NCBI GenBank assembly: GCA_025453975.1
Contig: JALOPI010000002.1
Coordinates: 62,001-126,000, forward strand
From: Syntrophobacteraceae bacterium
Lineage (GTDB): Bacteria; Desulfobacterota; Syntrophobacteria; Syntrophobacterales; Syntrophobacteraceae
Direction: 5' to 3'
DNA length: 64,000 nucleotides
In this document: one piece after another, positions 33,504-42,172 of the stretch
How positions within the stretch are numbered: the stretch's first letter is position 1
Layout: every line of letters starts with the position of its first letter
Translations under genes and position numbers: made by a program
Notes under the pieces: model-generated
Databases searched by the model: none
The model's input: only the letters and a program-made list of their open reading frames with translations
Told to the model about the DNA's origin: nothing

Positions 33504-34709
33504 TCAAGCCAGCTGCGGCTGTTCGAAAGCCTTGAGCACGATCTCGTCCGTTTTCCCATCGTTCCGCGCCACGGTGGGAATCAGGTGCTGGGGCTCTCCC
33601 AGCAGGAAGGCTCCCTTCTGGATGGATTCCTTGAGGATGGAGGCGATCTCCCGGGCCCTCACGTAGCTCGAAAGGGGCACCGTCGGAACTTCCTTCCCCT
33701 CCACCGTGATGACCCCGGAGCGGAGCTGAGCATACGTCACCTCGCACAGCGGGTCGGCGCGGCTGAAGCTGTAGTCCTTCACCTGAGTCACGATCTCGTC
33801 ATCGGAAACGCCGGTACTGCAGGCCAGGTCCTCATCCAGGATCGGGATGGGTATGCCGATGCCCAGGGCCAGGGAGCACCCGTAGCCCTGAAGACTCACC
33901 CCGATGAGCCACCTGGGATGCATCTGCTTGAGGTCGCCCAGCACCATGAGGGTGCCCGCGGGAGCCCTCGGAACACCGTTGGGCAAGCGCGGTATGCTGG
34001 GATTATGCTGGGAGCCATGCCAGACAATGTAGCCCTGCCCCCCCCCCAGAAAAATGCGTGTTCCCAGCCCAAGGGTCCGGTAGTAAGGGTCGTTCAGGAG
34101 GGGGCTCAGCTGCCCCGACGTGGAATAGTTGGCGTTTCCCAGGCGTGGCTTGAGGGTTCCCATGTAGGTGAAAATGGTCCGGTTGGACAGGTTGACGGCA
34201 CAGTTGTAGTTCTGATAGGCGTTTCTGGGATTACAGAGGACGGCATAGGGCAGATCGTCGAGGGTGACGGTCATCTCCACGGAGCGGTTGGGATAGCAGT
34301 CCGTTCCGTAGGCTTCCGCCTTGAGGCTCACGGACCTGCCCGCCACCAGATCGTGCAGCACATGCCCGCCGCCATATTCGAAGGCTCCGGGGCGGACCTT
34401 GTTGAGGGGGTCCTCCCGGGTCGGCTCCGTCGCTCCGATGTAGATGTCCACCGCCGCCAGACCGCCGTAGCCAGGCACATCGTTCAGGAGGACCTTGGCC
34501 GCCTTGATGGGAGGCTGGGTGTGACCAAAGTTGATGAAGGCTCCCGAGGAGCACATGGGTGCGAAAGTCCCCGTCGTCACCACATCGACATCGCGAGCTG
34601 CCTGGGCAGGGCCCTTTTTCCTGACAATCCCGGTCATTTCCTCGGCTGTCACCACGACAGCCTGGCCTTTTTTGATCTTCTCGTTGATTTCCTGATAGGT
34701 TTTGCTCAC
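33504..34709 (-). CDS. Homocysteine biosynthesis protein (HcyBio, DUF39)
   Basis: 401 aa from the GTG at 34709 (VSKTYQEINEKI), with GGGAAGGGG in front; the track start at 34967 runs back into the thioesterase gene. Family markers: GTFAPMCSSGAFINFGHTQP, Cys in the proposed active site, PGYGGLAAVDIYIGA, GSQHNPS and PLCEVTYAQLRSG. DUF39 proteins make homocysteine from aspartate semialdehyde and sulfide in methanogens and sulfate reducers. The ferredoxin-like partner is not seen nearby. Fits a sulfide-producing host. Confidence 0.9.
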   Translation of the reverse strand: MSKTYQEINEKIKKGQAVVVTAEEMTGIVRKKGPAQAARDVDVVTTGTFAPMCSSGAFINFGHTQPPIKAAKVLLNDVPGYGGLAAVDIYIGATEPTREDPLNKVRPGAFEYGGGHVLHDLVAGRSVSLKAEAYGTDCYPNRSVEMTVTLDDLPYAVLCNPRNAYQNYNCAVNLSNRTIFTYMGTLKPRLGNANYSTSGQLSPLLNDPYYRTLGLGTRIFLGGGQGYIVWHGSQHNPSIPRLPNGVPRAPAGTLMVLGDLKQMHPRWLIGVSLQGYGCSLALGIGIPIPILDEDLACSTGVSDDEIVTQVKDYSFSRADPLCEVTYAQLRSGVITVEGKEVPTVPLSSYVRAREIASILKESIQKGAFLLGEPQHLIPTVARNDGKTDEIVLKAFEQPQLA

Positions 34710-34812
34710 TGTCCCCTTCCCGTCCGTTGATCGTGCACGCGCACTCCATAAGATACCCGCGTGGCGGGTGATCCCCTTGCCTCGCTCGACCCATGCAGGA
34801 GCCTTCAAGGGC

Positions 34813-35274
34813 TCACGATTGCTGAACGGGGGGCAGATAGGGCTCAAGCGCCTTCCGCAGCCTCTCGGGAAGTGCCCGGGACTGCCAGCTCTTGTCGATG
34901 GTGACGACGGTGGCCTGACCCTTGGCCACCAAGTCTCCCGACTCGGAATGATAGAAGTGAAATCCAAATGTTACCGCCTTGCTCTTGGCCTGGATGACGA
35001 ACACGGCCAGTCGCAGCGTTTCGCCATACCACACGGGGCGGTAGAAATCGCACGCAGCACCCGCCACCGGCAGGCCGTAACCTTCCTCGGAATTCCGGAA
35101 AAGCTCCTGAGGCGGCAGGCCAAGGACCCGGAGGAATTCCTCGATCCCGTGATGGCAGTAGCGGAAGTAAGAGGCGAAATAGACCACTCCGTAAGGGTCC
35201 GTATCGCCAAATCGGATCGTGACAGGGATCTCGACGCACTTCCCCGGGACGGCAACGGACGGCTCTCGGCTCAT
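34813..35274 (-). CDS. Acyl-CoA thioesterase, hotdog fold (4HBT/YbgC-like)
   Basis: 153 aa, CACGAGGAGGAAGCC before the ATG. The active-site segment RFGDTDPYGVVYFASYFRYC with the catalytic Asp and FLRVLGLPPQ is the 4-hydroxybenzoyl-CoA thioesterase pattern; IQAKSKAVTFGF is the second half of the hotdog. It hydrolyses acyl-CoA esters; the chain is unknown. Confidence 0.88.
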   Translation of the reverse strand: MSREPSVAVPGKCVEIPVTIRFGDTDPYGVVYFASYFRYCHHGIEEFLRVLGLPPQELFRNSEEGYGLPVAGAACDFYRPVWYGETLRLAVFVIQAKSKAVTFGFHFYHSESGDLVAKGQATVVTIDKSWQSRALPERLRKALEPYLPPVQQS

Positions 35275-35640
35275 GGCTTCCTCCTCGTGGGTCGTGGATG
35301 CAATCAGCTTGCTGGCCCGAAAAATTATAGGGGATCGGCCCCGGGGTTACAAGGTTTTAGCCTGACGAGGATTCCGATGGTGGGTGTGGCTTCGCTCTCC
35401 AGCGTCAGTAAGACTGGGGAGCCTCATGGAAATGGCGGCCGGGGTTGTCGTCCGGAGGCACTACCCTGTCCTTTCCGCGATGGAAAGACTCGAGGGCGGC
35501 CGAAGGAAGGTGGCTTCCTCGGCCCGTGGGCTCCTTGGTCGCCATGGCCTCCCTATGCCTGCCACGGGGCAGGGCTCACCCTCGGCCGAGGCCGACGGCT
35601 TCCGACCCCCTGCCTCCCAAGAGTCTTGTCCCGTGAAGCG
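35275..35640. other. Intergenic region, nothing identified
   Basis: About 365 bases between the divergent thioesterase side and the YkgJ stop. Track ORFs here have no supporting features. Confidence 0.4.
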
Positions 35641-36369
35641 TCAGGGCAAAAGCCCCAGCTCCGTGAGCTCGGAGCGTATGTAGCGCAGGGCGAGCCGAAG
35701 CAGGGCTTCGTCATTTTCGACCGCCTCCCGCACCGTCTCATCGTCCACCTCGACGGAGGACCGAAAATCCTCGTCGTGAATCATCTGGGCGAATCGATCG
35801 AGATCGTAGGCCAGGGAGAGAATGGAAGCAAGCGCCTCGCCGCGCATGCTGCCCGGTTGAGCATTCCGCGGCAGGACGGCCTGGAGCGCTTCGTCCATTT
35901 CCGCGTATGTCGCATCAATGCCCTGACTCTGGAGATAGAGGTCCACGCGCCGGGGGGTACCCTCTTTCAGCCCCAGGCATCGCTCCCTGCCGACGATCGT
36001 GCGATATTTACCCGGCTCGCGGGCCAGATCGAGAGGGTAGATCCGGCAGGCCCAGGGGCGATTCTCGTAGACGGAGCAGCCGTCCTCGGTGACCAGCCCG
36101 CACCGCAGCGTCTCCGGGTCCATGAGGAGCTGAACGAAGGGAATGTGAGAGGGAATGGCCAGGAACGACCGGGTGTATCGGGCCAGTACCTCACCGGATC
36201 GGATGCCAAGGGCGCGGCGGAGGCGCAGGATGTCATAAGGGGTCAGGTAGATGTTCACATCCTTGCAGCACTGGGTGAAGCACGGCAGTGTGTCGTGGCA
36301 GGAAAAGGAAAAGGTGCTCTCGGGGCTGAGAAGAGTCTCTTCCGTTTGTGGCTTTTCGTCTGCATTCAT
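35641..36369 (-). CDS. YkgJ-family Cys-cluster protein, paralog 1
   Basis: 242 aa. The N-terminal Cys cluster (FSCHDTLPCFTQCC), LTPYDILRLRRALGI, CGLVTEDGCSVYENRPWACRIYP and a late Cys (GRERCLG) are the YkgJ (zinc/iron-chelating CxxCxxCC) family pattern. A helical C-terminal part ends with LLRLALRYIRSE. Two paralogs lie at 43752 and 44970, on either side of the sulfate-reduction genes. Members are thought to bind metal; exact role unknown. Confidence 0.82.
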   Translation of the reverse strand: MNADEKPQTEETLLSPESTFSFSCHDTLPCFTQCCKDVNIYLTPYDILRLRRALGIRSGEVLARYTRSFLAIPSHIPFVQLLMDPETLRCGLVTEDGCSVYENRPWACRIYPLDLAREPGKYRTIVGRERCLGLKEGTPRRVDLYLQSQGIDATYAEMDEALQAVLPRNAQPGSMRGEALASILSLAYDLDRFAQMIHDEDFRSSVEVDDETVREAVENDEALLRLALRYIRSELTELGLLP

Positions 36370-36625
36370 GACGGTTTCCCGTTGATGGTTCGCGGATCAT
36401 GATCATTGGAGGCTGGAGGGCCCGACCGGCGAGCTGGGCAGGCCCTCTCTGCTCAAACGCGGGGCTGAATGAGCTTCCCATGGCTGGCGGCTCATTCAGC
36501 CCAAAGGATGATTCCCGTCTCCAGTGGCTGTTGTGCCCTGGTACCACCGGGCGCCGGGCTCGGTATTTTTTTCGAGTGGGGGGTTCCACCGCACGTCGAG
36601 GCGTCGGCTCCCCCCGGCGTGCTGA

Positions 36626-37789
36626 CTATGGCAGGCTGGCGGCCAGCAGCTCGCACAGCTCGTTGATCTCCAGGGTGTCCTGCTTCTCCAGGCTGTTGCA
36701 TGCGTCCGTCAGCATGTTGAGGCAGTAAGGACATGAGGTGGTCAGCACGCTGGCTCCATTCTCGATGGCATCGGTCACCCTCAGCTCGCCGAACCGCTCG
36801 CCCATGGGAACCTCGGCCCAGATGCGCCCACCGCCCCCGGCACAGCAGAGGCTCAGCTCGCGGCGGCGCCCCAGCTCGACGGTCTCGGCTCCGGCAATGC
36901 CGCCGAGCAGCTGGCGCGGCGCATCGTAGGTGCCGCTGTGACGCCCCAGGTAGCACGGGTCATGGAAGGCCACCTTCTTGCCCAGAGGCTTGGGAAAGGA
37001 AAGCTTCCCCTCGCTCAGCAGGTGGCTCAGGAGCTCGGTGGTGTGGATGACCTCCCACTCGCCGCCCAGCTCCGGGTACTCGTTCTTGAAGGTCCAGAGG
37101 CAATGGGGGGACGTGGTGATGATCTTTTTAACCCCTTTGCCGTTGAAAAGCTCGATGTTGGACTGGGCGAGCTTCTGGAACAGCTCCTCGTCCCCGAGCT
37201 TCCGCATGCTCTCGCCGCAGCAGCTCTCCTCGGCCCCAATGACTCCGAAGCTCACCCCCGCGTGCTGCAGCAGCTTCGCCACGGCCCTTGCCACCTTGGT
37301 GCTGCGGGGATCGTAGCAGGAGTGGCAGCAGACGAAGAGGAAATACTCCGTGTCGGGTCCAAACTGGGGGATGCCCAATCCTTCCTGCCAGGCGGTCCGA
37401 TTCTCCCGCGCGCCCGACCACGGATTGCCATTGGCGTGGGCGCTCCCCAGGATGGGGCGCAGATTGGCCGGGACCATTCCCCCGCCCACGATGCTCGAGC
37501 GCATGGCCCGGACATTGTCCACGATCTTGACGCCGCGCGGGCAGTTGGACTGGCACATGCTGCAGGTGGAGCACGCGAAGAGGATCGTCTCGTCCTCAAA
37601 GCCCTCCATGCCCATCTGCCCCAGTCGCTGCATGTGGCGGATGTTGAAGCTTTCACTCGTTTCGCCGGGCACCAGCCGCCAGGGGCACAGATTCGTGCAA
37701 AGCCCGCACTGCATGCACCAGTTGACGGTTTCGGCGCCCATCTCCACGATATACTCACGCATCTCGAGAGAAACAGCTTTCGGTTCCAT
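36626..37789 (-). CDS. HdrD-like (HdrC-HdrB fusion) Fe-S protein downstream of qmoAB
   Basis: 387 aa. Two [4Fe-4S] motifs (CMQCGLCTNLCP, C25-C35; CSTCSMCQSNCP, C73-C83) form an HdrC-like half. Two CCG-type regions (FVCCHSCYD with EESCCGE, and DPCYLGRHSGTYD with CCAGGGGRIW) form an HdrB-like half. No transmembrane helices are visible, unlike canonical QmoC with its HdrE-like membrane part. It lies right behind qmoB, so it likely takes QmoC's place in passing electrons to AprBA by way of soluble carriers. Confidence 0.85.
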   Translation of the reverse strand: MEPKAVSLEMREYIVEMGAETVNWCMQCGLCTNLCPWRLVPGETSESFNIRHMQRLGQMGMEGFEDETILFACSTCSMCQSNCPRGVKIVDNVRAMRSSIVGGGMVPANLRPILGSAHANGNPWSGARENRTAWQEGLGIPQFGPDTEYFLFVCCHSCYDPRSTKVARAVAKLLQHAGVSFGVIGAEESCCGESMRKLGDEELFQKLAQSNIELFNGKGVKKIITTSPHCLWTFKNEYPELGGEWEVIHTTELLSHLLSEGKLSFPKPLGKKVAFHDPCYLGRHSGTYDAPRQLLGGIAGAETVELGRRRELSLCCAGGGGRIWAEVPMGERFGELRVTDAIENGASVLTTSCPYCLNMLTDACNSLEKQDTLEINELCELLAASLP

Positions 37790-37853
37790 GGGTGATCTGA
37801 CTCCTCTATGAAGCAGGCCGCGCGCTCATGCGCGGGCCCTGTCGTGTCCGAAC

Positions 37854-40073
37854 CTAGAACCCCTTGTACGGGTTGGGATCCATCCCTTCAATCCGGGCGG
37901 CAAAAGCATCCAGGACTTCCGGAATCCGGTTGTACTCGGAAATGGAAAGCTGCTCGAGATGCACCCGCTCCGACTCCAGGCGGAGCCGGTCCAAGGTCTC
38001 CTGGATCTTCGTCATGCGGATGTTGGCCAGCTCGCTTCCCTTGACGAAATGGCACTGGTAGTCGTCCCCGTGCTTGCACCCCAGGAGCAGAATGCCGTCG
38101 ATGCCCTTGGACAGGGCGTCGGCGATCCACACGAGGTTCATGGATCCCAGGCAGCGCACCGGGATGAATCGCATCCAGGAGTTGAAGGTGAGTCGGCGGA
38201 TGCCCGCCATGTCGATGGCCGGGTAAGCGTCGTTCTCACAGGCGAGGACGATGATGCGGGGCTTCTCGTCGTACTCGTCGGGTACGTTGATGTTCTTGAT
38301 GACGTTGCCGATCATGGCGACGGAGTAGTTCTTGAACGAGATGATGCGCTCCGGGCATGCCCCCATGCACACGCCGCAGCGGCGGCAGCGGGTGGGGTTG
38401 GGGAGGGGATTGCCCTTCTCGTCTTCGTTGATGGCGCCAAAGGGGCATTCCTCCGTGCACCGCTTGCACTGGGTGCAGCGCTGCATGAAGAATTCGGGAT
38501 AGCTCGTGTCTCCGGCCCGCGGGTGAAGGGCTTTTCCCTGGGAAACCATCTCAACGCACTGGATGGCCTTGAGGGCCGCCCCGGTGGCGTCGTCCACGGC
38601 CCGTGAGTAATCCATGGGGGCGCGAACCGACCCGGCGGGGTAGATGCCCGTCCGACGCGACTCATAGGGAAAGCAGACGAAATGGGAGTCGGGGTAACCG
38701 TATTTCAGGGCGGGCAGCTCGGGGCCCTGGCGATACTGCAGATTCAGGATGTTGGAGGCCAGGATGGTGTCGGCGGGAACTTCGGCCGCTTCCTCGCCTT
38801 CCTTGGGCGCCGTCGCCTTATAGGGCTCACCCAGGGCACTGGTGGGGACCATGCCCGTGGCCAGCACCACCAGGTCCACGCTCTCGGACAGGATGGGCGA
38901 CCGGGTCAGCTCGTCGTCGGCCGTGATCACCAGAGCACCGGAGCCGTCATCCTCGACGGAGGTGACCGTGCCACGCACGAAGAAGACACCGTCCTTCTGC
39001 AGCTGCTTGTAGAGCAGCTCGTAATTGCCGTTGGCTCGAATGTCCTTGTAGAAAACGTAGACCGGTGTTTCGGGATTGGCTTCCTTGAAGTACTTGGCCT
39101 GTTTGAGGGATTCCACGCAGCAGGCAGCCGAGCAGTAGGGAAGGTGCTCAGGATCGCGGGAACCGGCGCAAAGGATGAAAGCGGCGCTGGTCACCGGTTC
39201 ACCGTTGGAGGGGCGCGTCACGGCGCCGGCCTTGAACATGGCCTCGAGCTGCGGCGCGGCGATGACATCGGCGTGCTTTCCGAATCCGAGGCCTTCCAGG
39301 CGGGATGCATCATAGGGTACGGACCCCGTGGCCATGATGATGGCGCCGGCCCGCTCCACAGCTTCTCCCCCGTTCTGCCGGATCTTCACGTCAAAAAGGC
39401 AGGGAGCCCCCGAGATCTCCGCGATGGTGGCCTGGGTGTAGACCTTCAGGCCGGCTCGGCCGCTCACTTCCCGGGCCAGCTCATCGAGGGGGCTCGCGCG
39501 CAGCTCATCGTAGGGGGGCTGAGAGGATGCCAGCTTGTAGACGTCCTTCAGGTAACCGCCCAGCTCATCGGTCTTCTCCACAAGCACGACTTCATAGCCC
39601 GCCTTGGCCGCTTCGTTGGCGGCCGTCATGCCGGCAAGGCCGCCGCCCACCACCAGGATCCGCCTGCTGAGGTCCTCGGCCATGAAAGGCTCGAGGGGCT
39701 GCATCTCGCCGGCCTTGGTGAGTCCCATGCGAAGCTGGTCCTCGGCCATCATCTGCGTGTCCTCGTCATTGGGCGGGTGGGACCAGGCCACCTGCTCCCG
39801 CAGGTTCACGCGCTCCATGACCTTGTCGGGGCCAAATTCGAAAACATCCGTCATCACCCGGGGCGAGCATGCCGCGATGACCAGGGCGTTGACCCCCTCC
39901 CCGGAGATATCCGACTGGATCCGCGCCACGCCCTCGGCACCGCACAGGCAGGGGCTCTGCCTGCAGATTGGAGCCTTGTATTCGCCCGTGGCCACCCCGG
40001 CCAGTGCATCGATGTCCAGCGCGTCGCCGAGCCCACACCCCGTGCAAATGTAGACACCCAATTTCGTTTCCAT
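37854..40073 (-). CDS. qmoB: QmoB, electron transfer subunit for APS reductase (HdrA-like)
   Basis: 739 aa, GGAGGTAAGCTCAT before the ATG. N-terminal Fe-S Cys (YICTGCGLGDALD), a FAD-binding site (RILVVGGGLAGMTAANEAAKAG), HdrA-type middle and two ferredoxin motifs (RCTQCKRCTEECP, RCRRCGVCMGACPE), then a C-terminal MvhD-like domain (LACENDAYPAID, RCLGSMNL). This is the QmoB domain order. QmoABC links the menaquinone pool to AprBA. Cotranscribed with qmoA. Confidence 0.93.
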   Translation of the reverse strand: METKLGVYICTGCGLGDALDIDALAGVATGEYKAPICRQSPCLCGAEGVARIQSDISGEGVNALVIAACSPRVMTDVFEFGPDKVMERVNLREQVAWSHPPNDEDTQMMAEDQLRMGLTKAGEMQPLEPFMAEDLSRRILVVGGGLAGMTAANEAAKAGYEVVLVEKTDELGGYLKDVYKLASSQPPYDELRASPLDELAREVSGRAGLKVYTQATIAEISGAPCLFDVKIRQNGGEAVERAGAIIMATGSVPYDASRLEGLGFGKHADVIAAPQLEAMFKAGAVTRPSNGEPVTSAAFILCAGSRDPEHLPYCSAACCVESLKQAKYFKEANPETPVYVFYKDIRANGNYELLYKQLQKDGVFFVRGTVTSVEDDGSGALVITADDELTRSPILSESVDLVVLATGMVPTSALGEPYKATAPKEGEEAAEVPADTILASNILNLQYRQGPELPALKYGYPDSHFVCFPYESRRTGIYPAGSVRAPMDYSRAVDDATGAALKAIQCVEMVSQGKALHPRAGDTSYPEFFMQRCTQCKRCTEECPFGAINEDEKGNPLPNPTRCRRCGVCMGACPERIISFKNYSVAMIGNVIKNINVPDEYDEKPRIIVLACENDAYPAIDMAGIRRLTFNSWMRFIPVRCLGSMNLVWIADALSKGIDGILLLGCKHGDDYQCHFVKGSELANIRMTKIQETLDRLRLESERVHLEQLSISEYNRIPEVLDAFAARIEGMDPNPYKGF

Positions 40074-40079
40074 ATGAGC

Positions 40080-41348
40080 TTACCTCCTGCAAGTCGCCTG
40101 AATGGCCTTGAGAGCTGCCGCAGTCGCATCCTGGACGCTGGCCGATACATCCACCGGCTTTCTCACGCACCCCGCTCCGACGATTCCAGGAACCGGCTGA
40201 TCCGCAAGAACGAAGCCATGGTCATCGTAAGCGGCTTGGACAGGGATCTTCTCCGCTGCCGTGCCGGGGACCATGCCCGTGGCGAGCACCACCAGGTCGA
40301 ACTGCTCCTTGAGGATTCTCCCCGTAGACTGGTCTTCCACCTGCACGGTCACCATTCCGGTCTGGGGATCTTCGGTGATCTCGCCGGCCTTCCCCTTGGT
40401 CAGGGTCAGACGGTCGCTGGACTGGACCCGGGTGAAGAAATCCTCGTACTTTCCGAGGGCCCGAATGTCGATGTAAAACATCGTGACCTGGGCTTCAGGA
40501 TCCTGCTCCAGCACATAGGTGGCCTGCTTGAGGGAGGCCAGGCAGCAGATGCCCGAGCAGTAAGGCAGGTGGTTCTCGTCCCTCGAGCCGGCGCATTGGA
40601 CGAACGCCACTCTCTTGACTTCGCCACCGTCCGAGAGCCTGCTGATCTTTCCGGAGGTGGGGCCGTTGGCGGAGGCCAGACGCTCCATCATGACGTTGGT
40701 GATCACGTTCCTGTTCCGGCCGAATCCGTAATAGGGGATCTTTCCGGCGTCGTAGGGCTCCCAACCCGTGGCCCAGACCACGGAGCCCACCTTGAGGTCG
40801 AACTGATGGGGCTTCATATCGAGGTCGACGGCATCGTAGGGACAGGCTGCCTTGATGGCGGCGGCTTCCCCGGTGCCCATGACCTCGGGGGCGACCACGT
40901 AGCGGAAGGGGAAAGCGAATTCGTGAGGCAGATATGCCGCTTTCACGGTGGTGAGGCCGTAATTGAATGCGTCGGGGATCTCGGTGGATGCGGCGGAGGC
41001 GCACAATCCGCACCCAGTGCACTTCTCGTTGACATAGCGCGGCTGCAGGGCGACCGTGACGCTGAAATTGCCGGCTTCCCCCTGGATCTTCTCCACGCGA
41101 GCCATCGTGAAAAACCGGATGAGCGGGTTGTTCTTGATACGGCGAAAATTGATCTCCAAGCCACAGCTCGGTGGGCACAGCTTGGGGAAATACTTGTTCA
41201 TTCGGGCCACCCGGCCTCCGAGATAGGGCTCTTTCTCCACGATATAAACCTGGAAGCCCGCCTCGGCAGCTTCCAGAGCGGTGCTCAAGCCGCTCATGCC
41301 GCTTCCCACCACAAGAATGCTCCGGTTTCCGTCAAGCGCATCAGCCAT
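40080..41348 (-). CDS. qmoA: QmoA, electron transfer subunit for APS reductase (HdrA-like)
   Basis: 422 aa from the ATG at 41348 (MADALDGNRS), preceded by CGGAGGAGATTCT; the track start at 41438 is upstream. FAD site SILVVGSGMSGLSTALEAAEAG, YLGGRVARMNKYFPKLCPPSCG and KCTGCGLCASA match the QmoA pattern. It is a soluble flavoprotein partner of QmoB. First gene of the qmo cluster; a Rex-like dyad lies about 120 bases upstream. Confidence 0.93.
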   Translation of the reverse strand: MADALDGNRSILVVGSGMSGLSTALEAAEAGFQVYIVEKEPYLGGRVARMNKYFPKLCPPSCGLEINFRRIKNNPLIRFFTMARVEKIQGEAGNFSVTVALQPRYVNEKCTGCGLCASAASTEIPDAFNYGLTTVKAAYLPHEFAFPFRYVVAPEVMGTGEAAAIKAACPYDAVDLDMKPHQFDLKVGSVVWATGWEPYDAGKIPYYGFGRNRNVITNVMMERLASANGPTSGKISRLSDGGEVKRVAFVQCAGSRDENHLPYCSGICCLASLKQATYVLEQDPEAQVTMFYIDIRALGKYEDFFTRVQSSDRLTLTKGKAGEITEDPQTGMVTVQVEDQSTGRILKEQFDLVVLATGMVPGTAAEKIPVQAAYDDHGFVLADQPVPGIVGAGCVRKPVDVSASVQDATAAALKAIQATCRR

Positions 41349-41716
41349 AGAATCTCCTCCGTGGTCATTGGGATTGTCCCCTACACCTTGCAACGGCATC
41401 CTGCAGAGCTCTCGCCCGTTCCAGCGGAAAGAGCGCATGATCTCGCAGTGAAACCCTCTATTAACTCAGTTGTGAAAGAACTTTCAACCCGATTTTCCAG
41501 TCGGCCCGGGCCAAAGGGCGGAACTGCAGGGTCTTCAGGTGACTAATGCCTGAGATGTCCCGCTGCATGGTCAATGCTCAAGAATTTTCAATTGATGACC
41601 GGTTGACTCTCAAGAGGAGTGGACATAATTTCGTGTCAGCAGATTTAAGTATTGGATAAAAGCTCAGTAAGGTTTGAAAGAGGTGACAGCTTCCGACTAT
41701 ATATGAGGAGTTAACG
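41349..41716. other. Divergent intergenic region: qmo promoter region and coiled-coil gene promoter
   Basis: Contains the Rex-like dyad at 41470-41489 and, for the plus-strand gene, TTGACT with a nearby ATAAT in about 15-16 bases at 41602-41629. No gene. Confidence 0.45.
41470..41489. promoter_or_regulatory. Rex-like operator upstream of qmoA
   Basis: TTGTGAAAGAACTTTCAACC: left half equals the Rex consensus TTGTGAAA, the spacer is 4 bases, and the right half matches TTTCA of TTTCACAA. It overlaps a possible minus-strand -35 (TTGAAA) and lies about 120 bases before the qmoA start. Confidence 0.45.
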
Positions 41717-42022
41717 ATGAGGGACGTTCAAGGTTATTGTGACAACGTGGTTGCCGAGCTCAGCGTATGGAAATCAAAAATTTATGATGTGCTGAGAAGA
41801 ATTGACAAGCTTTCCTCTGGTGACAAAGGGAAATTGGGTGACCAGGTGAATGATCTTCACATGTATGTGGAAGAGCTTGAGAACCGAATCGGCAGGCTCA
41901 GAACCGAATGCCCTACAGATTGGAAATCCGATCAGATTGAAATGGAAGCAAAGTTCGACCACCTTAAAGGTAAGTTGAACGATATCCATGCCAATTTCTC
42001 TCCTGGTGATATTGGAGGGTAG
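41717..42022 (+). CDS. Small coiled-coil protein, paralog 1 (101 aa)
   Basis: Sequence MRDVQGYCDNVVAELSVWKS and IGRLRTECPTDW; strongly helical and charged, with Cys in matching positions to the paralog at 43333. The two align from Met to about residue 85, so they are tandem duplicates, split later by an IS element. Function unknown. A terminator follows at 42055. Located divergently from qmoA. Confidence 0.7.
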   Translation: MRDVQGYCDNVVAELSVWKSKIYDVLRRIDKLSSGDKGKLGDQVNDLHMYVEELENRIGRLRTECPTDWKSDQIEMEAKFDHLKGKLNDIHANFSPGDIGG

Positions 42023-42054
42023 GTAGATTTAAGTTCAGATTCTGAATTCTGAGA

Positions 42055-42099
42055 AAAGCAGGCTTTGGATATGTGAATCCTAGCCTGCTTTCTTTTTTT
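42055..42099 (+). terminator. Intrinsic terminator of the coiled-coil gene
   Basis: AAAGCAGGCT, 17-base loop, AGCCTGCTTT, then CTTTTTTT. Perfect 10-base stem and T-tract. Confidence 0.9.
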
Positions 42100-42172
42100 G
42101 ATGCAGCTCGTGACTGGTCAGAATCGAGTTCATCGGAAGCATTGCAGCGCTTCGTCTGAACGATAGCATTTA

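Noticed and set aside
36588-36625. GC-rich stretch after the HdrD-like gene as terminator
   Set aside because: No T-tract on the minus strand; pairing is imperfect.
38682-41546. 954-aa plus-strand ORF opposite qmoA/qmoB
   Set aside because: Shadow of qmoAB, long only because of GC-rich codons.
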